A stretch of 64,000 nt of DNA from Flavobacterium sp. MFBS3-15 (GCF_026107645.2 NZ_JAPCHV010000003.1:62001-126000), one strand, 5' to 3'. Counted from the first letter of the stretch, positions 26,264-35,223 are shown. Made by a program: numbers and translations. Notes: generated by a model from the letters alone, not told the origin.

Positions 26264-26331
26264 GTGTCATTTAGCTTCGCTGAATCGTTTCGTGAGGTTT
26301 TGACCGGAGCGTAGCGGAGTGGAAAAATCTC
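26264..26331. repeat. Palindromic intergenic repeat inside the island
   Basis: The element starts gtcatttagcttcgctgaat and ends gagcgtagcggagtggaaaa followed by atctca. It shares its left end with the reverse complement of the 7130-7160 part of the copy at 7048, and its right end with the gcggagt-c/g-gaaaaatctca end of the other copies. It sits between two same-strand genes. Confidence 0.7.
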
Positions 26332-26352
26332 AAAAAATAGCACACAATAAAT

Positions 26353-27237
26353 ATGGGCACAACAGCACGGGAATGGGCAAAAAGCTACTTCAGCAGGCTG
26401 GAAACGGCTGTTGAACAACTAAAGAACCACGACCTGGTGAGCCGGGTAAATTTCATTAAATACCCCGGCGCTACCGACGGGCAAATAGGCGAAGCCGAGG
26501 CAAAGATATATTCAGAGCAGCTGGAGAATGTTGAATATAAAGACTCGGAGGCACCCGATGGGCCATTTGCCTTTAACGAATACATAAAGGAATTTTACAA
26601 GATAAGCAACGGCCTGCACGTGTCGTGGCATTCGGTTATTTTCCCGGAAACAGAAGCCATGGATCCCGGTGGCAAATTCCCGATAGCATGGCCGGACGAC
26701 GACTATAAGGAAGGCTGGATATCTGTCCTGCCGATAGGAGGGCTTGCCAGTTCGATGGGTTTTTCATTTGGCGGCGACCCGAAGGAGACCAGCCTGGGTG
26801 AGTCGGAGGAAAGCTACGGCGCACTATTCAATTACTTTGACGGTTTTAATTATTATTACGATGCCTGCATCGCATTAAGAAACGGTAACCCGTCCATAAA
26901 ATTTGGGGATGACCACAGTGCTTCGTATGACGAGCCGCATGCCTGCGATTTCGTAATCTACATGGAGTACGCCCTCTCTACCTTCTTCTCGGTAAGGGAC
27001 CGTTCCGGGGAGCTGCATTTTGCCGACACAGCTGTACATGAAAAGCTGGAAGCGATGACGGAAACCCTGGATTACAGCGAACTTGTAGCGCTGCTTGCCA
27101 ACAATGAGCATACGGACATCGATTCGGTCATTGCTTTCAGCTATGAAGAGATTGGCAACCAATATGCCGATGAGGAGTACAGGAAGGAGCTTCCTGAGTC
27201 AATTTCACAACGTATAACCACATTAATAGGAGAATAA
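26353..27237 (+). CDS. SMI1/KNR4 (SUKH)-like protein
   Basis: This 294-residue protein contains GATDGQIGEAEAKIYSEQL, then IKEFYKISNGLHVSW and later ISVLPIGGLASSMGFSF. An N-terminal helix with 'I-x-x-x-E', then a Y-K-I-S-N-G turn and a conserved aromatic strand, is the layout of SUKH/SMI1-KNR4 domains, the largest superfamily of polymorphic-toxin immunity proteins. It is larger than a minimal SUKH (about 150 residues), with an acidic C-terminal extension. Cytoplasmic. One base separates its stop from the next ATG. Confidence 0.65.
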   Translation: MGTTAREWAKSYFSRLETAVEQLKNHDLVSRVNFIKYPGATDGQIGEAEAKIYSEQLENVEYKDSEAPDGPFAFNEYIKEFYKISNGLHVSWHSVIFPETEAMDPGGKFPIAWPDDDYKEGWISVLPIGGLASSMGFSFGGDPKETSLGESEESYGALFNYFDGFNYYYDACIALRNGNPSIKFGDDHSASYDEPHACDFVIYMEYALSTFFSVRDRSGELHFADTAVHEKLEAMTETLDYSELVALLANNEHTDIDSVIAFSYEEIGNQYADEEYRKELPESISQRITTLIGE

Positions 27238-27238
27238 T

Positions 27239-28465
27239 ATGAAACCATTTGATATACGCTTTTATAACGAGGAAATGTTTGATGATGCGATGCTTTTTAT
27301 GGAGGCGGCTGCAGACTGCCTGTTGGGCGAGATGAGCAGCCGTGTGATACTGGAAAACCATACGGCGGAGCACACCGTGATGGGGTCGGGAACGCCATCC
27401 AACACCCGCGATGTGAACATAGGGTCTGGGTTTTATGATGTGATGAAGCAGGCGTTTGCTGAAACTCCCGCCGATGATTACCTTACATTTATTATCGAAA
27501 CAAAGATAAAAACAGCCGAAACACCGGAAAGGCAGCTGGAGGCAACGCATCGTGTCCGGGTAAAGAACCCGATGGCCGGAGTAAAGCGCGAAGACTGGCC
27601 GGAGTGGGACGAGCCGCAGTTTGAAACGCCCGAAATAGTGCCGGATGATGCGCCGCAGGCAGCGCCAAGGCAGGATGATTTTACCATAAGCGTTACCCCG
27701 CAGTACACAGGGGGCGATATGTTCGACTTCCTTGACGGGACAGCACATTTTGTGCTGACGGTACTTTCGGGCACACCCATCAAAAAGTTTGATGTTACTG
27801 CGAAGCTGATGCACGAGTGGCGCGAAGAAAAGCTGTCGGTTGAGGTAAACCCGAAAGCCAAGGGGCATGAAATTAGTGTTGACCTTTCGGCCAATCTGCT
27901 GGACCAGGTAAAGGGACTGGGCAGCTACAGCCACGGCGAATATGAAAAATTTGATTACTTCTTTGAGCTTGAGATAACCGATGCCGACGACAAAAAGCAC
28001 AAACGTAAGGTATCTGTACAGCTGCCGAACCCGTATTATGAAGGGATTACTGCTGAAAAAGACATTGCCCGTGATGCGCTTGCTGAGGTATTTAAAAGGA
28101 AGTATAATGAGGACATTGCCGAACTGGACATGGAAAGCCAGGAGGGGTGGTGGGCCTGGAAAAAGGACGGGGTTTCGTTCCAGTACGGCTGGAAGGATGA
28201 TGCCATTGTACTGTACCGCTATCTGGGTGCCGAAGATTATGACGCAGATGCCGACGAAGTATCAGATGCCATGGACAAGCTTAATGAGTTTAACGATGGT
28301 GCAGCAGAGTTGGTATATGTAGACAACTACTTTGTGCTACAGTATGAATTCAACCCGGAGTGGATGGATGCGGACGACCTGGAAAAGAAGCTGGACGAAC
28401 TTGAGGACATTGCGGATTCGGATGAGGTGTCCGGGTTGCTGGGCGCGTATGAAGGGGAGAGTTAA
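27239..28465 (+). CDS. Large acidic protein with duplicated domains, unknown
   Basis: This is a 408-residue protein with three visible parts. The first (1-95) is alpha/beta (MKPFDIRFYNEEMFDDAMLF). The middle (about 140-275) is a beta-sandwich-like part with QYTGGDMFDFLDGTAHFVLT and DVTAKLMHEWREEKLSVEVN, resembling an arrestin/Spo0M-type beta fold. The C-terminal part (about 290-408) is highly acidic and helical (YDADADEVSDAMDKLNEFND). No family recognised. The acidic tail suggests binding to a basic partner. Coupled to the SUKH-like gene. Confidence 0.6.
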   Translation: MKPFDIRFYNEEMFDDAMLFMEAAADCLLGEMSSRVILENHTAEHTVMGSGTPSNTRDVNIGSGFYDVMKQAFAETPADDYLTFIIETKIKTAETPERQLEATHRVRVKNPMAGVKREDWPEWDEPQFETPEIVPDDAPQAAPRQDDFTISVTPQYTGGDMFDFLDGTAHFVLTVLSGTPIKKFDVTAKLMHEWREEKLSVEVNPKAKGHEISVDLSANLLDQVKGLGSYSHGEYEKFDYFFELEITDADDKKHKRKVSVQLPNPYYEGITAEKDIARDALAEVFKRKYNEDIAELDMESQEGWWAWKKDGVSFQYGWKDDAIVLYRYLGAEDYDADADEVSDAMDKLNEFNDGAAELVYVDNYFVLQYEFNPEWMDADDLEKKLDELEDIADSDEVSGLLGAYEGES

Positions 28466-28501
28466 TGCGGCCGGAGAGTTGTAGTTTAAAGAAGTAAAAA
28501 T

Positions 28502-29188
28502 ATGTTCGTAAGATATGTATCGGCTTTGCTTATGTCAGGTTTCCTGCTCATTTCGTGCGGGCAAAAGCCCGGTGATGAGAAACCAAAGGCAGAAATAGCC
28601 CTTCCCAAGATAAGTAAAGCCGAACTTTTAGAAGCCAAAATATTAATTGCATCGGGTGGGAGCACTTCTTTTTGGGATGCCGGCGAGTATATCGAAAGCC
28701 CGGAACGTCTTAGGCTTCCGGAAAAGCCTGAGTTAAGTACTGAATTTCGTGTAATGTCCGCAGGATGGACGAACGACTACGGCCAGGTATATTCTGATAG
28801 CCAGACAGATGAGTTGGACATGATGGCCATCGGGTTCCAAATGCTTTCAAATAAAGCGATAGCTATCGTAACCATCGATAGCTCGTGGACATCAAAGGAA
28901 GATTTTGACAACCTGGTACAAACGATGGCTGATGAATGGAAACTGGACAACAAGGCCGACGGAAAATTACTCATATGTGTAAGTCGCCCGCTCAATAGGG
29001 TTGGCATTGTGTGCAGCGGCAATCTCAATGAAAGGCTGCCGGCTACCGAAAAACAGAAAATAATTAACAATATTATGCTTTCCGAATTTTCGAAAGGGAA
29101 TTATTTTGAAGGAACAAAAAAAGGATTGCAGGCCGTTATGCAAAATGTTTACAGGATAACGGATAAGCCCTTCAAAGCAGGCGGATAA
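28502..29188 (+). CDS. TPM-domain lipoprotein
   Basis: This 228-residue protein has a lipoprotein signal (lipobox LISC, Cys19). A TPM domain (TLP18.3/Psb32/MOLO-1 type) is seen in ADEWKLDNKADGKLLICVSR followed by IVCSGNLNERLP and NYFEGTKKGLQAVMQNV. TPM domains bind divalent metal and can have weak phosphatase activity; here the protein would be tethered in the envelope. It is unusual in the island because it is exported. It follows the acidic 408-residue gene by 36 bases. Confidence 0.75.
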   Translation: MFVRYVSALLMSGFLLISCGQKPGDEKPKAEIALPKISKAELLEAKILIASGGSTSFWDAGEYIESPERLRLPEKPELSTEFRVMSAGWTNDYGQVYSDSQTDELDMMAIGFQMLSNKAIAIVTIDSSWTSKEDFDNLVQTMADEWKLDNKADGKLLICVSRPLNRVGIVCSGNLNERLPATEKQKIINNIMLSEFSKGNYFEGTKKGLQAVMQNVYRITDKPFKAGG

Positions 29189-29232
29189 GGGCATCCAACA
29201 CCACTAAAAAATGAATACCTAATTATTATACT

Positions 29233-29595
29233 ATGAAAAACATACAATTAGCACAGCTTGATAAATACGGGGGCAACCCCAATTATGAACACATTGAAGG
29301 CAATATCTACAAAGACCTCGAAGAGAATCATTATGTATTTGCCCTAAGCTATGAACTTGAAGACGAGGAGGACTCCCAGTATCCGCTGGAAGACATTCTG
29401 GACGAATTTTACCTGCATGTGTCCGACTTCATAGATGAGGACAGTTACTATGAATCAAGGAATGTGACCCTGGAACTTGGCGGCAAACTGGATAACGTGA
29501 GACAAGCTATCAGCGCAATCATCGGCAAACGGGTGTACAACCAGGAGTTTGATGATGAAGAAGGGGTTACAAGGGTAAGGCTTGTGATAGAGTAG
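29233..29595 (+). CDS. Small acidic protein of unknown function
   Basis: This 120-residue, very acidic protein contains YELEDEEDSQYPLEDILDEF and FIDEDSYYESRNVTLELGG. No signal peptide. The pattern of acidic helix then strand is like DNA-mimic or nuclease-inhibitor immunity proteins, but that is inference from charge only. The 56 bases that follow are a GATAGA-rich spacer (29596-29651) with imperfect direct repeats. Confidence 0.6.
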   Translation: MKNIQLAQLDKYGGNPNYEHIEGNIYKDLEENHYVFALSYELEDEEDSQYPLEDILDEFYLHVSDFIDEDSYYESRNVTLELGGKLDNVRQAISAIIGKRVYNQEFDDEEGVTRVRLVIE

Positions 29596-29651
29596 GTCAG
29601 AGAATAGATGATAGATTATAGACGGATAGACGTTAGATAAAAGATAAAAAG

Positions 29652-30281
29652 ATGAACGATAGCAGCAACGAACAATACATTGCGCATTACAACCGGAAAC
29701 AGGAAGCGATTGAAAGCATATTAGGTCCTTCGGCGGGTGTTGTCGGGCATGCCATGATCCCTTTCAGGGTATTGGCGGGGATGACGATAGGGCAGGTGGA
29801 TATGCATTATTTCCCTAACCACACAGAGGGCACAGGCTTTACCACGATGGAACTCATCAACACTGACGGCACAGGCCCGAAACCCAACAAAAAAGGGACG
29901 TATGAACTGGTAGCCTTTACTAAGCAGCCTTTTAACGACATCAACCAGGATCCGCCCACGGCGTTCAACCTGATGGAAAGGCGCATGTGCGACAACTTTA
30001 CGCAGATTGCCGCGGCGGCACAGGAAAAGGTGTTTAACCCCTATGAAATATGTGGCATAAGGGGAAGTGACGGCGAGGTGCGGTACATCATCTTTGATGT
30101 GTACAGGGAATTTGAAGTCGACGGCCACAGGCACCACCTGCTGCTTTGCATGGAAATATTTGAGGAAGAGCTGGCCACAGTGGAGAACTTTGGCCACAAA
30201 GGATTCCTGGAAATGCTTAAAATGATAAAGATTTACCCCTACAGCGACCTGGACAGGAACTGGGTGGGGATTAAGAAGTAA
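29652..30281 (+). CDS. SUFU-like domain protein
   Basis: This 209-residue protein has VDMHYFPNHTEGTGFTTMEL followed by a Gly/Lys turn and YELVAFTKQPF, then FNPYEICGIRGSDGEVRYII. This order resembles bacterial Suppressor-of-fused domains, in which a G-F-T-T-[ML] strand precedes the 'x-E-L-V/M' strand. SUFU proteins serve as immunity proteins of polymorphic toxins and this one would work in the cytoplasm. Sequence resemblance is weak; a different immunity family with the same layout is possible. Confidence 0.55.
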   Translation: MNDSSNEQYIAHYNRKQEAIESILGPSAGVVGHAMIPFRVLAGMTIGQVDMHYFPNHTEGTGFTTMELINTDGTGPKPNKKGTYELVAFTKQPFNDINQDPPTAFNLMERRMCDNFTQIAAAAQEKVFNPYEICGIRGSDGEVRYIIFDVYREFEVDGHRHHLLLCMEIFEEELATVENFGHKGFLEMLKMIKIYPYSDLDRNWVGIKK

Positions 30282-30336
30282 ATCCTGCACAAATTTTAAG
30301 GTATTATTTTCGGACATTTCAATTATTGGCAAGGCT

Positions 30337-30570
30337 ATGAGTAGAAAACTTTTAGAACAAAAGGAATGGGAGTATTATTTATATGAAGATAATGATACGA
30401 TAGAACTGTCAGTCCCTATTGCCCGGCCAAATCCCGGATTTGACGTTATCCACATTTTGGACGGGCCTGAAAAAGAAAAATATTTACAAACAGGCATTAC
30501 TGCCCTTGAAAACAGGATAGCAGATATGAAGGTAAATTTTTATGATTACAAAATGAATTCATGGCGGTAA
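30337..30570 (+). CDS. Short protein of unknown function
   Basis: This 77-residue protein has strand-rich termini and the centre SVPIARPNPGFDVIHILDGP. No signal peptide. It lies between two larger island genes with 55 and 78 bases of spacer. The AT-richer codons differ slightly from the neighbours. Hypothetical; reality is supported by frame, position and strand only. Confidence 0.5.
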   Translation: MSRKLLEQKEWEYYLYEDNDTIELSVPIARPNPGFDVIHILDGPEKEKYLQTGITALENRIADMKVNFYDYKMNSWR

Positions 30571-30648
30571 CATATGCCTGAAAAGCCATGGAATAAAACT
30601 CATGTGATGGTTACAAGGGGATGTACTCCCAAAAATAAACACTAAAAA

Positions 30649-32148
30649 ATGAAAAAAGAACTCATACTGTCGCCCTCAAAAAAGAAATCGAAGATTGAGG
30701 GTTTCCCTGCGCTGAAGAGCTGCATGGCCGACATTAAAGGATTCAACAAAGTGCTGCTGCCCATAGTAAAGCTGGACGGCGGCGTAATCGACCAAAAGTG
30801 GGAGGGTGTCCCTTTTACGTTTATTGTCCAGAATGTGGATGTAAGCCGTATGGATTTCCGGCTGGAGGATGGAAAGTACCAACTGCTTGCCCCGCTCAAG
30901 CTGCGGAAACTCGATGAATATGACCAATCGGACGTAAAGCGCGAATACCTGCAAACATCGGTTGACAAAATTGAAAAGATTAGATACAGGCAGACCGATG
31001 TATACAGCAAGGAGGGAAGGCTACTGCATTCAGGGTCATATTCACATGATGCCAACAGGCGCATCGCCTATACGTACGGAGAAGTTAAGGGGACAATCAT
31101 GCCGGTTAGCCGTACCGTGCAATACTATCTTGGCAACGGGGAGTGGCTGGACTCGGAACACAGCACATTCCAATATGACGCCGATGGTTTCCTGAAAGGC
31201 ACTGCCCTGCACCAGTCGGCACAGGATATAAAAGTGACCGAAAAGATACTGTACAAAAAAACCCGTAAAGGGTTCACAGCATTCAAGGAGCTTGCGCCGC
31301 ACCATTTGCCCGCAACGGATGAAAAACTGGGTGTCACGTATACCAGGGTGCCCTTCAATGCCGTATTCAGGGAAAAGGAAACCGGATGGGACGCTGACCT
31401 CAACGGATGGTACATTGTTGGCAGTAACGACGACATGATAAAGGAGGATCAGGCACGGTTAATCCACCTGCACGCCTTCAGCCATTTTTATGACCTGTAT
31501 TCAGGGTTCCTTAAATATACCTGCAAGATTGAGAACCGGGACAAAATTGCTGTAAAAGTCAACGAAAAAGACGGTTTCCCTGATACTATAGAATATACCT
31601 TCAGCTGTCCTGAAGAAAACGGCAAAGGAGTGTTGAAATACAGGGAAAAGAGCGATAAAAAAGTGGTAATGGAATGGGGAGGCACCTATACATTCGAACA
31701 TCTGGGCCATGAGATACATGTAACGCACGAAAACCAATATGGCACCAAAACGTTTACCCTTTCGGGCAACTGCACACTGCAGCAGGCGGTGATGATGGTG
31801 CGTTTTCAAAGCTATTTGTGGTGGCATGACTTTGGGCAGGAACGGATTTCAGACAGGCTGATGCATCCGTATAACACAAACCCCGTAACGCTGAAATTTA
31901 TATACAGCCAGATAGAAGACGGCATTGAGCGCATTGTTCAGGAAATAGAAGTAGAAGACAACAGAACCGAAGGCAGCTTGCGTACCGGAAAGCCGTCTTG
32001 GCTGCAAAGCGACGAAACCCCGCGCGACCCTGACGGCCAGAAGATGGAGTTTGTGGCACAGCTGGACCACAGCAATATGTTCGGAACGCTGTTCCTGTTC
32101 TACTCAGAAAAGCACCAACAGGTATCACAGGTGTTCCAGTGTACGTAA
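30649..32148 (+). CDS. Large island protein with C-terminal DUF1963-like module
   Basis: This 499-residue protein has a middle region with antiparallel hairpins resembling RHS-type strand repeats (SGSYSHDANRRIAYTYGEVK), although no RHS core motif is present. The end (about 445-499) matches the second half of the gene at 20984: KPSWLQSDETP then KMEFVAQLDHSN and QVFQC. In this copy the cysteine knuckle is replaced by PRDPDGQ. So the module was shared within the island and lost its putative metal site. No signal peptide. Function unknown; candidate immunity protein by context. Confidence 0.6.
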   Translation: MKKELILSPSKKKSKIEGFPALKSCMADIKGFNKVLLPIVKLDGGVIDQKWEGVPFTFIVQNVDVSRMDFRLEDGKYQLLAPLKLRKLDEYDQSDVKREYLQTSVDKIEKIRYRQTDVYSKEGRLLHSGSYSHDANRRIAYTYGEVKGTIMPVSRTVQYYLGNGEWLDSEHSTFQYDADGFLKGTALHQSAQDIKVTEKILYKKTRKGFTAFKELAPHHLPATDEKLGVTYTRVPFNAVFREKETGWDADLNGWYIVGSNDDMIKEDQARLIHLHAFSHFYDLYSGFLKYTCKIENRDKIAVKVNEKDGFPDTIEYTFSCPEENGKGVLKYREKSDKKVVMEWGGTYTFEHLGHEIHVTHENQYGTKTFTLSGNCTLQQAVMMVRFQSYLWWHDFGQERISDRLMHPYNTNPVTLKFIYSQIEDGIERIVQEIEVEDNRTEGSLRTGKPSWLQSDETPRDPDGQKMEFVAQLDHSNMFGTLFLFYSEKHQQVSQVFQCT

Positions 32149-32154
32149 AGATAA

Positions 32155-32559
32155 ATGATTATGGATACTATAAAACGCGACTATGTAAAGGCGAACCTTT
32201 CGCCCCTGAATAAAATACTCAACAAGCATGGCGGGCTGGAGAACAAGATAAAGCTGACCAAACTAAAGACGGACCAGATCGATTTCCTGTACGAGCTGAT
32301 GACGCAGCACATGGAGGAATACATAGAATATGCCCGGGAGGAGATATTCGATTTCCATCGGGAGGAATTACAGCGCTACCTGGACATGCCACAGTATAAA
32401 AACTGGCAACTCCCGGTAGAGATTCACGGGATTAAATTGCCCGAAAAATTTGAAGAGGGCTGCGAATGGGAACTGCAGATAGGCAGGACATGGTTTGGCG
32501 GCACCCAAATGGGACTGATGATGAAAGGCTGGGAGATAGACGACCAGTATATTGTGTGA
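32155..32559 (+). CDS. Small helical protein at the end of the plus-strand array
   Basis: This 134-residue protein (132 if the ATG at 32161 is used) has a helical first two thirds with YIEYAREEIFDFHREELQRY and a strand-rich end (WELQIGRTWFGGTQMG). It is the last plus-strand gene before the convergent terminator. No family recognised. Confidence 0.6.
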   Translation: MIMDTIKRDYVKANLSPLNKILNKHGGLENKIKLTKLKTDQIDFLYELMTQHMEEYIEYAREEIFDFHREELQRYLDMPQYKNWQLPVEIHGIKLPEKFEEGCEWELQIGRTWFGGTQMGLMMKGWEIDDQYIV

Positions 32560-32563
32560 AATA

Positions 32564-32592
32564 AGGCTGCTTTCTCAGGAAGCAGCCTTTAT
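32564..32592. terminator. Bidirectional terminator between the two island halves
   Basis: The stem aaggctgctt / aagcagcctt has ten perfect pairs and a loop tctcagga, and is followed by a T-rich stretch on the plus strand (tttattttaa). Genes on either side converge here with only 34 bases between their stops, so the hairpin probably ends both transcripts. Confidence 0.8.
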
Positions 32593-32593
32593 T

Positions 32594-33247
32594 TTAATAC
32601 ATCGTTTCTGCCTTGAAGCCGCCTTTGGAGCGTATGTGCTCTATAACGTTCGGAAGTTCATTATATGCGTCGGCTACAATTTTTACCGGGTCTTCGGCAG
32701 GAGCAATACCCATTTCTTCAATGAGCCATTTGCGGTAGGGGAGGAAGTCAGGATGGTTTTCCGCATAGTCATTGCCGATGCGTTCACATCTCTCCTTATC
32801 AAAAGAACTATACGGATCCTTCACATACGAATCCCAGCCCATCTTAACGCAATAAGCGCTATCAACCAGCACAAAGCTTATCTTAATGTCGAGCGCAAGG
32901 CAATGGACGCTGAAGAAATCGCGCAGGTTGCCCGCAACGACGCTGTGATGCTGCTGTTTTGAAATGCGCACAACGGGTTGGTTAACCAGCTCTTCGCCTT
33001 CGCGGATGTTCCAGAAACAGTACGTTTCGTGTATGCCGTTATAATAAAATGGGATAAACTCAGCCATTACATTGCTGTTGATGATCGCCTCAAGGTTGTA
33101 CTTCCATTCCTCCGGATCGCTTATATGGATGTACCGTTCGGTTTCGGTATCGTCAAAGGCAATTGTTCCGGGAAATTGGTAGAATTTCTTTAGCAGTTCC
33201 GGCACTTCGCCATTTGGGAAATTTGTCGCTATTTTTTGTAGGTCCAT
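32594..33247 (-). CDS. SMI1/SUKH-like protein (tentative)
   Basis: This is a 217-residue cytoplasmic protein. The segments ELLKKFYQFPGTIAFDDTET and EFIPFYYNGIHETYCFWNIR resemble the strand pattern of SMI1/KNR4 domains (an E-L-L-K-x-FY-x-F-P turn and a conserved aromatic hairpin), followed by FLPYRKWLIEEMGI. This makes it a possible SUKH-like immunity protein; the similarity is weak. One base separates it from the upstream ankyrin gene, so the two form one unit. Confidence 0.55.
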   Translation of the reverse strand: MDLQKIATNFPNGEVPELLKKFYQFPGTIAFDDTETERYIHISDPEEWKYNLEAIINSNVMAEFIPFYYNGIHETYCFWNIREGEELVNQPVVRISKQQHHSVVAGNLRDFFSVHCLALDIKISFVLVDSAYCVKMGWDSYVKDPYSSFDKERCERIGNDYAENHPDFLPYRKWLIEEMGIAPAEDPVKIVADAYNELPNVIEHIRSKGGFKAETMY

Positions 33248-33248
33248 G

Positions 33249-33788
33249 TTATGCGTCTTTAAGCAGCGCTTTTATTGCTTCATTATCCCGTCGCAATGCC
33301 AAAATTTTGGGTGTGAGGCCAAACTGGTCGGCCCTGTTTGGGTCGGCGCCTTTTTCAAGCAGCAGTTTAACTGTTTCGATACGTTCGTCTCCAACCGCGC
33401 CTAACAGCGGGGTACACCTGTCCGGGTCCAAAACATCGACTTTAATGCCTGCTTTGAGGAGTTTCAGGACAATTTCATTATGCCCCTTCGCTGCGGCGAC
33501 ATGCAACGCCGACCTCTCGCGTTTGCGTACTTTTGGTGCACCGTTGGCCAACAGGTATTCAACAGTCGCCAGGTGCCCGTTCTGGCTGGCATAGAACAAG
33601 CCTTCGCCAAGCCCTCTGTCACGGTCTTCTTTGGTGGTTTCAAGCGTTAGCAGGTGCGCGATCATTTCCGTATGCCCGCTTTGTGCCGCCATGGCGATCG
33701 CTACATACAGTATGTCATTCTCTTTATATAATTGTTTTACATCTTCCAGCCTGTTTTCTGAGGCTGCAACGTTAAGTTCAATGTTCAT
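33249..33788 (-). CDS. Ankyrin-repeat protein
   Basis: This 179-residue protein has about five ankyrin repeats. Good copies: GLFYASQNGHLATVEYLLAN; ALHVAAAKGHNEIVLKLLKA; PLLGAVGDERIETVKLLLEK with GADPNRADQFGLTP. The whole protein is repeats with no other domain, and no signal peptide, so it acts in the cytoplasm by protein binding. Ankyrin proteins are frequent immunity components next to polymorphic toxins. Co-transcribed with the SMI1-like gene. Confidence 0.85.
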   Translation of the reverse strand: MNIELNVAASENRLEDVKQLYKENDILYVAIAMAAQSGHTEMIAHLLTLETTKEDRDRGLGEGLFYASQNGHLATVEYLLANGAPKVRKRERSALHVAAAKGHNEIVLKLLKAGIKVDVLDPDRCTPLLGAVGDERIETVKLLLEKGADPNRADQFGLTPKILALRRDNEAIKALLKDA

Positions 33789-33812
33789 ATTTAAATATAG
33801 TGGCGCTTATTG

Positions 33813-33840
33813 AAAAAACGCCCGTTTTTGCCGGGCGTTT
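33813..33840 (-). terminator. Terminator after the Spo0M-like gene
   Basis: Read on the minus strand, the stem aacgcccg / cgggcgtt with loop gcaaaaa is followed by TTTTTC. It separates the Spo0M-like gene from the ankyrin/SMI1-like pair. Confidence 0.75.
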
Positions 33841-33853
33841 CCTGTTGTTTGGG

Positions 33854-34804
33854 TTAGTTATTGCTTAGTAATGCAATTTTCTTAATGTGCGATAAGCTTT
33901 CGAACCTCGAAGCCTGGCTTCCCCATTCGTTCGGGCTTGAGAAAGTAAACGAAAGGGAATCGATATGAATGCTCCTCCAGTTGTCCGGGTTGCTGAAATC
34001 AAGGTCCCTGTGCCCGTTGATGTGGTTGATCCTGAACAAGCCTACTTTGGTATCGCCAAAAAAGTCGTCCGTCATGCGCACCACTTTATTGTGCATCTGG
34101 CCCAGGCTGTAAATAGCATACACCTCCATGCCTTCAAGCTCGAACTCCACGTCGTCGTGGTTTCCCGAAAGGATAAGTGCCCGTTGCTCCGGCGTAAAGT
34201 CGATATCCTCGTCTTCGCCTTCAAGCGCTATAACTTCGTTATAAATGCTTGTGCTTACTTCACTATCCTCTTCCTCTTCATATTCCTCTTCCGGCTCCTG
34301 CCTGCGCCCGTTGTCAAAAACGGTTATTTCCTGGGTCAGAGATGGGTCGAACAGGTCGAGCGTTTCCTTAATATCCACCTCGCATTCGAGGAAGAAGGTA
34401 ATGCCGTTGCGCTGGGCATCCTCCGGGGTATCGCCGCCCCATTTGGCCAATGCCGCGGGTACGTCCATGTCCTTCACCCAGTAGCCGTAAGAAACCTCAC
34501 CGCCGCCTTCTACCACGCACGGGAATTCCTTTACCCATTCGCCGTTGCGCTTTGTTTCAGCACATCGTTCGGCAGTCCTGGTCTCAGTGCCCAACTCAAT
34601 TCGTTCCTCTGCATTGTTTACCGTGCGCTTGGCATAAAAAGTACCCTTAACGCCTATCACGGTTACGGGGTCTTTACCAGCCTTAACGTTTACCGTAGCC
34701 TTGATCATCGGGTCGAAATAAGCCCAGGGATTCTCAACATATAAAAATTCCAGTTTCACGCCGGTGACACCCACCATGCCTTTGATCTTGTCAAAAAATC
34801 CCAT
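33854..34804 (-). CDS. Spo0M (SpoOM)-like arrestin-fold protein
   Basis: This 316-residue protein begins MGFFDKIKGMVGVTGVKLEF. An arrestin-like beta-sandwich follows, with VTVIGVKGTFYAKRTVNNAE and later FPCVVEGGGEVSYGYWVKDM and DVPAAL. A short N-terminal amphipathic helix followed by 'G-V-x-G-x-K-L/V' and the Y-G-x-W-V segment fit bacterial Spo0M proteins. A C-terminal acidic part (EEEYEEEEDSEV) and a strand-rich end are extra. Members are cytoplasmic, sometimes in toxin-immunity neighbourhoods. Two bases separate it from the upstream secreted gene's stop. Confidence 0.65.
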   Translation of the reverse strand: MGFFDKIKGMVGVTGVKLEFLYVENPWAYFDPMIKATVNVKAGKDPVTVIGVKGTFYAKRTVNNAEERIELGTETRTAERCAETKRNGEWVKEFPCVVEGGGEVSYGYWVKDMDVPAALAKWGGDTPEDAQRNGITFFLECEVDIKETLDLFDPSLTQEITVFDNGRRQEPEEEYEEEEDSEVSTSIYNEVIALEGEDEDIDFTPEQRALILSGNHDDVEFELEGMEVYAIYSLGQMHNKVVRMTDDFFGDTKVGLFRINHINGHRDLDFSNPDNWRSIHIDSLSFTFSSPNEWGSQASRFESLSHIKKIALLSNN

Positions 34805-34806
34805 AA

Positions 34807-35124
34807 TTATTTACAAAGTTTAATTTCTTTTCCGCTATCTGAATCCTCAAATTTTTTGAACAGCTTCCCGTCCACATATACTTCATACCCGGCTTTTACA
34901 GGTACCTTCACTTTTTCGCCCGCCTTGTATTTTGAGGTTGACGATGAACCGTCGGCACGTACGCGCACCTCGATTTCCTTTGAGCAGTTGTTGATGAGGT
35001 ACACATCGAAATAGCCGCCAACAGCTTCTTTAGCAACTGTAATCCCGTTTGTTGCAGCCGTTACCGCCTGCGATGCCATCACGGCCAGCAGCACGATGGC
35101 CGCGATTTTTTTGAATGAGTTCAT
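34807..35124 (-). CDS. Small secreted beta protein
   Basis: This 105-residue protein has a signal peptide (MNSFKKIAAIVLLAVMASQA, cleaved after VTA). The mature part is a small beta domain with YFDVYLINNCSKEIEVRVRA and a Lys-rich tail. It carries two cysteines (in NNCSKE and IKLCK), enough for one disulfide. It is exported, unlike most island products. No family recognised. Confidence 0.6.
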   Translation of the reverse strand: MNSFKKIAAIVLLAVMASQAVTAATNGITVAKEAVGGYFDVYLINNCSKEIEVRVRADGSSSTSKYKAGEKVKVPVKAGYEVYVDGKLFKKFEDSDSGKEIKLCK

Positions 35125-35223
35125 TTTTTATTGTTTTAAGGTTATAAATAGTGTTTTACAAGCAAACAAGCTAAGTTATCAATAAAAATTTTCAGTCCGA
35201 CACTGAAAGCAAAAACTTGTTAA

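Noticed and set aside
30649..32148. Considered as an Rhs/polymorphic toxin because of beta-hairpin-like repeats
   Set aside because: There is no Rhs core motif (PxxxxDPxGL), no secretion signal and the C-terminus is a DUF1963-like module, so a toxin call is not supported.
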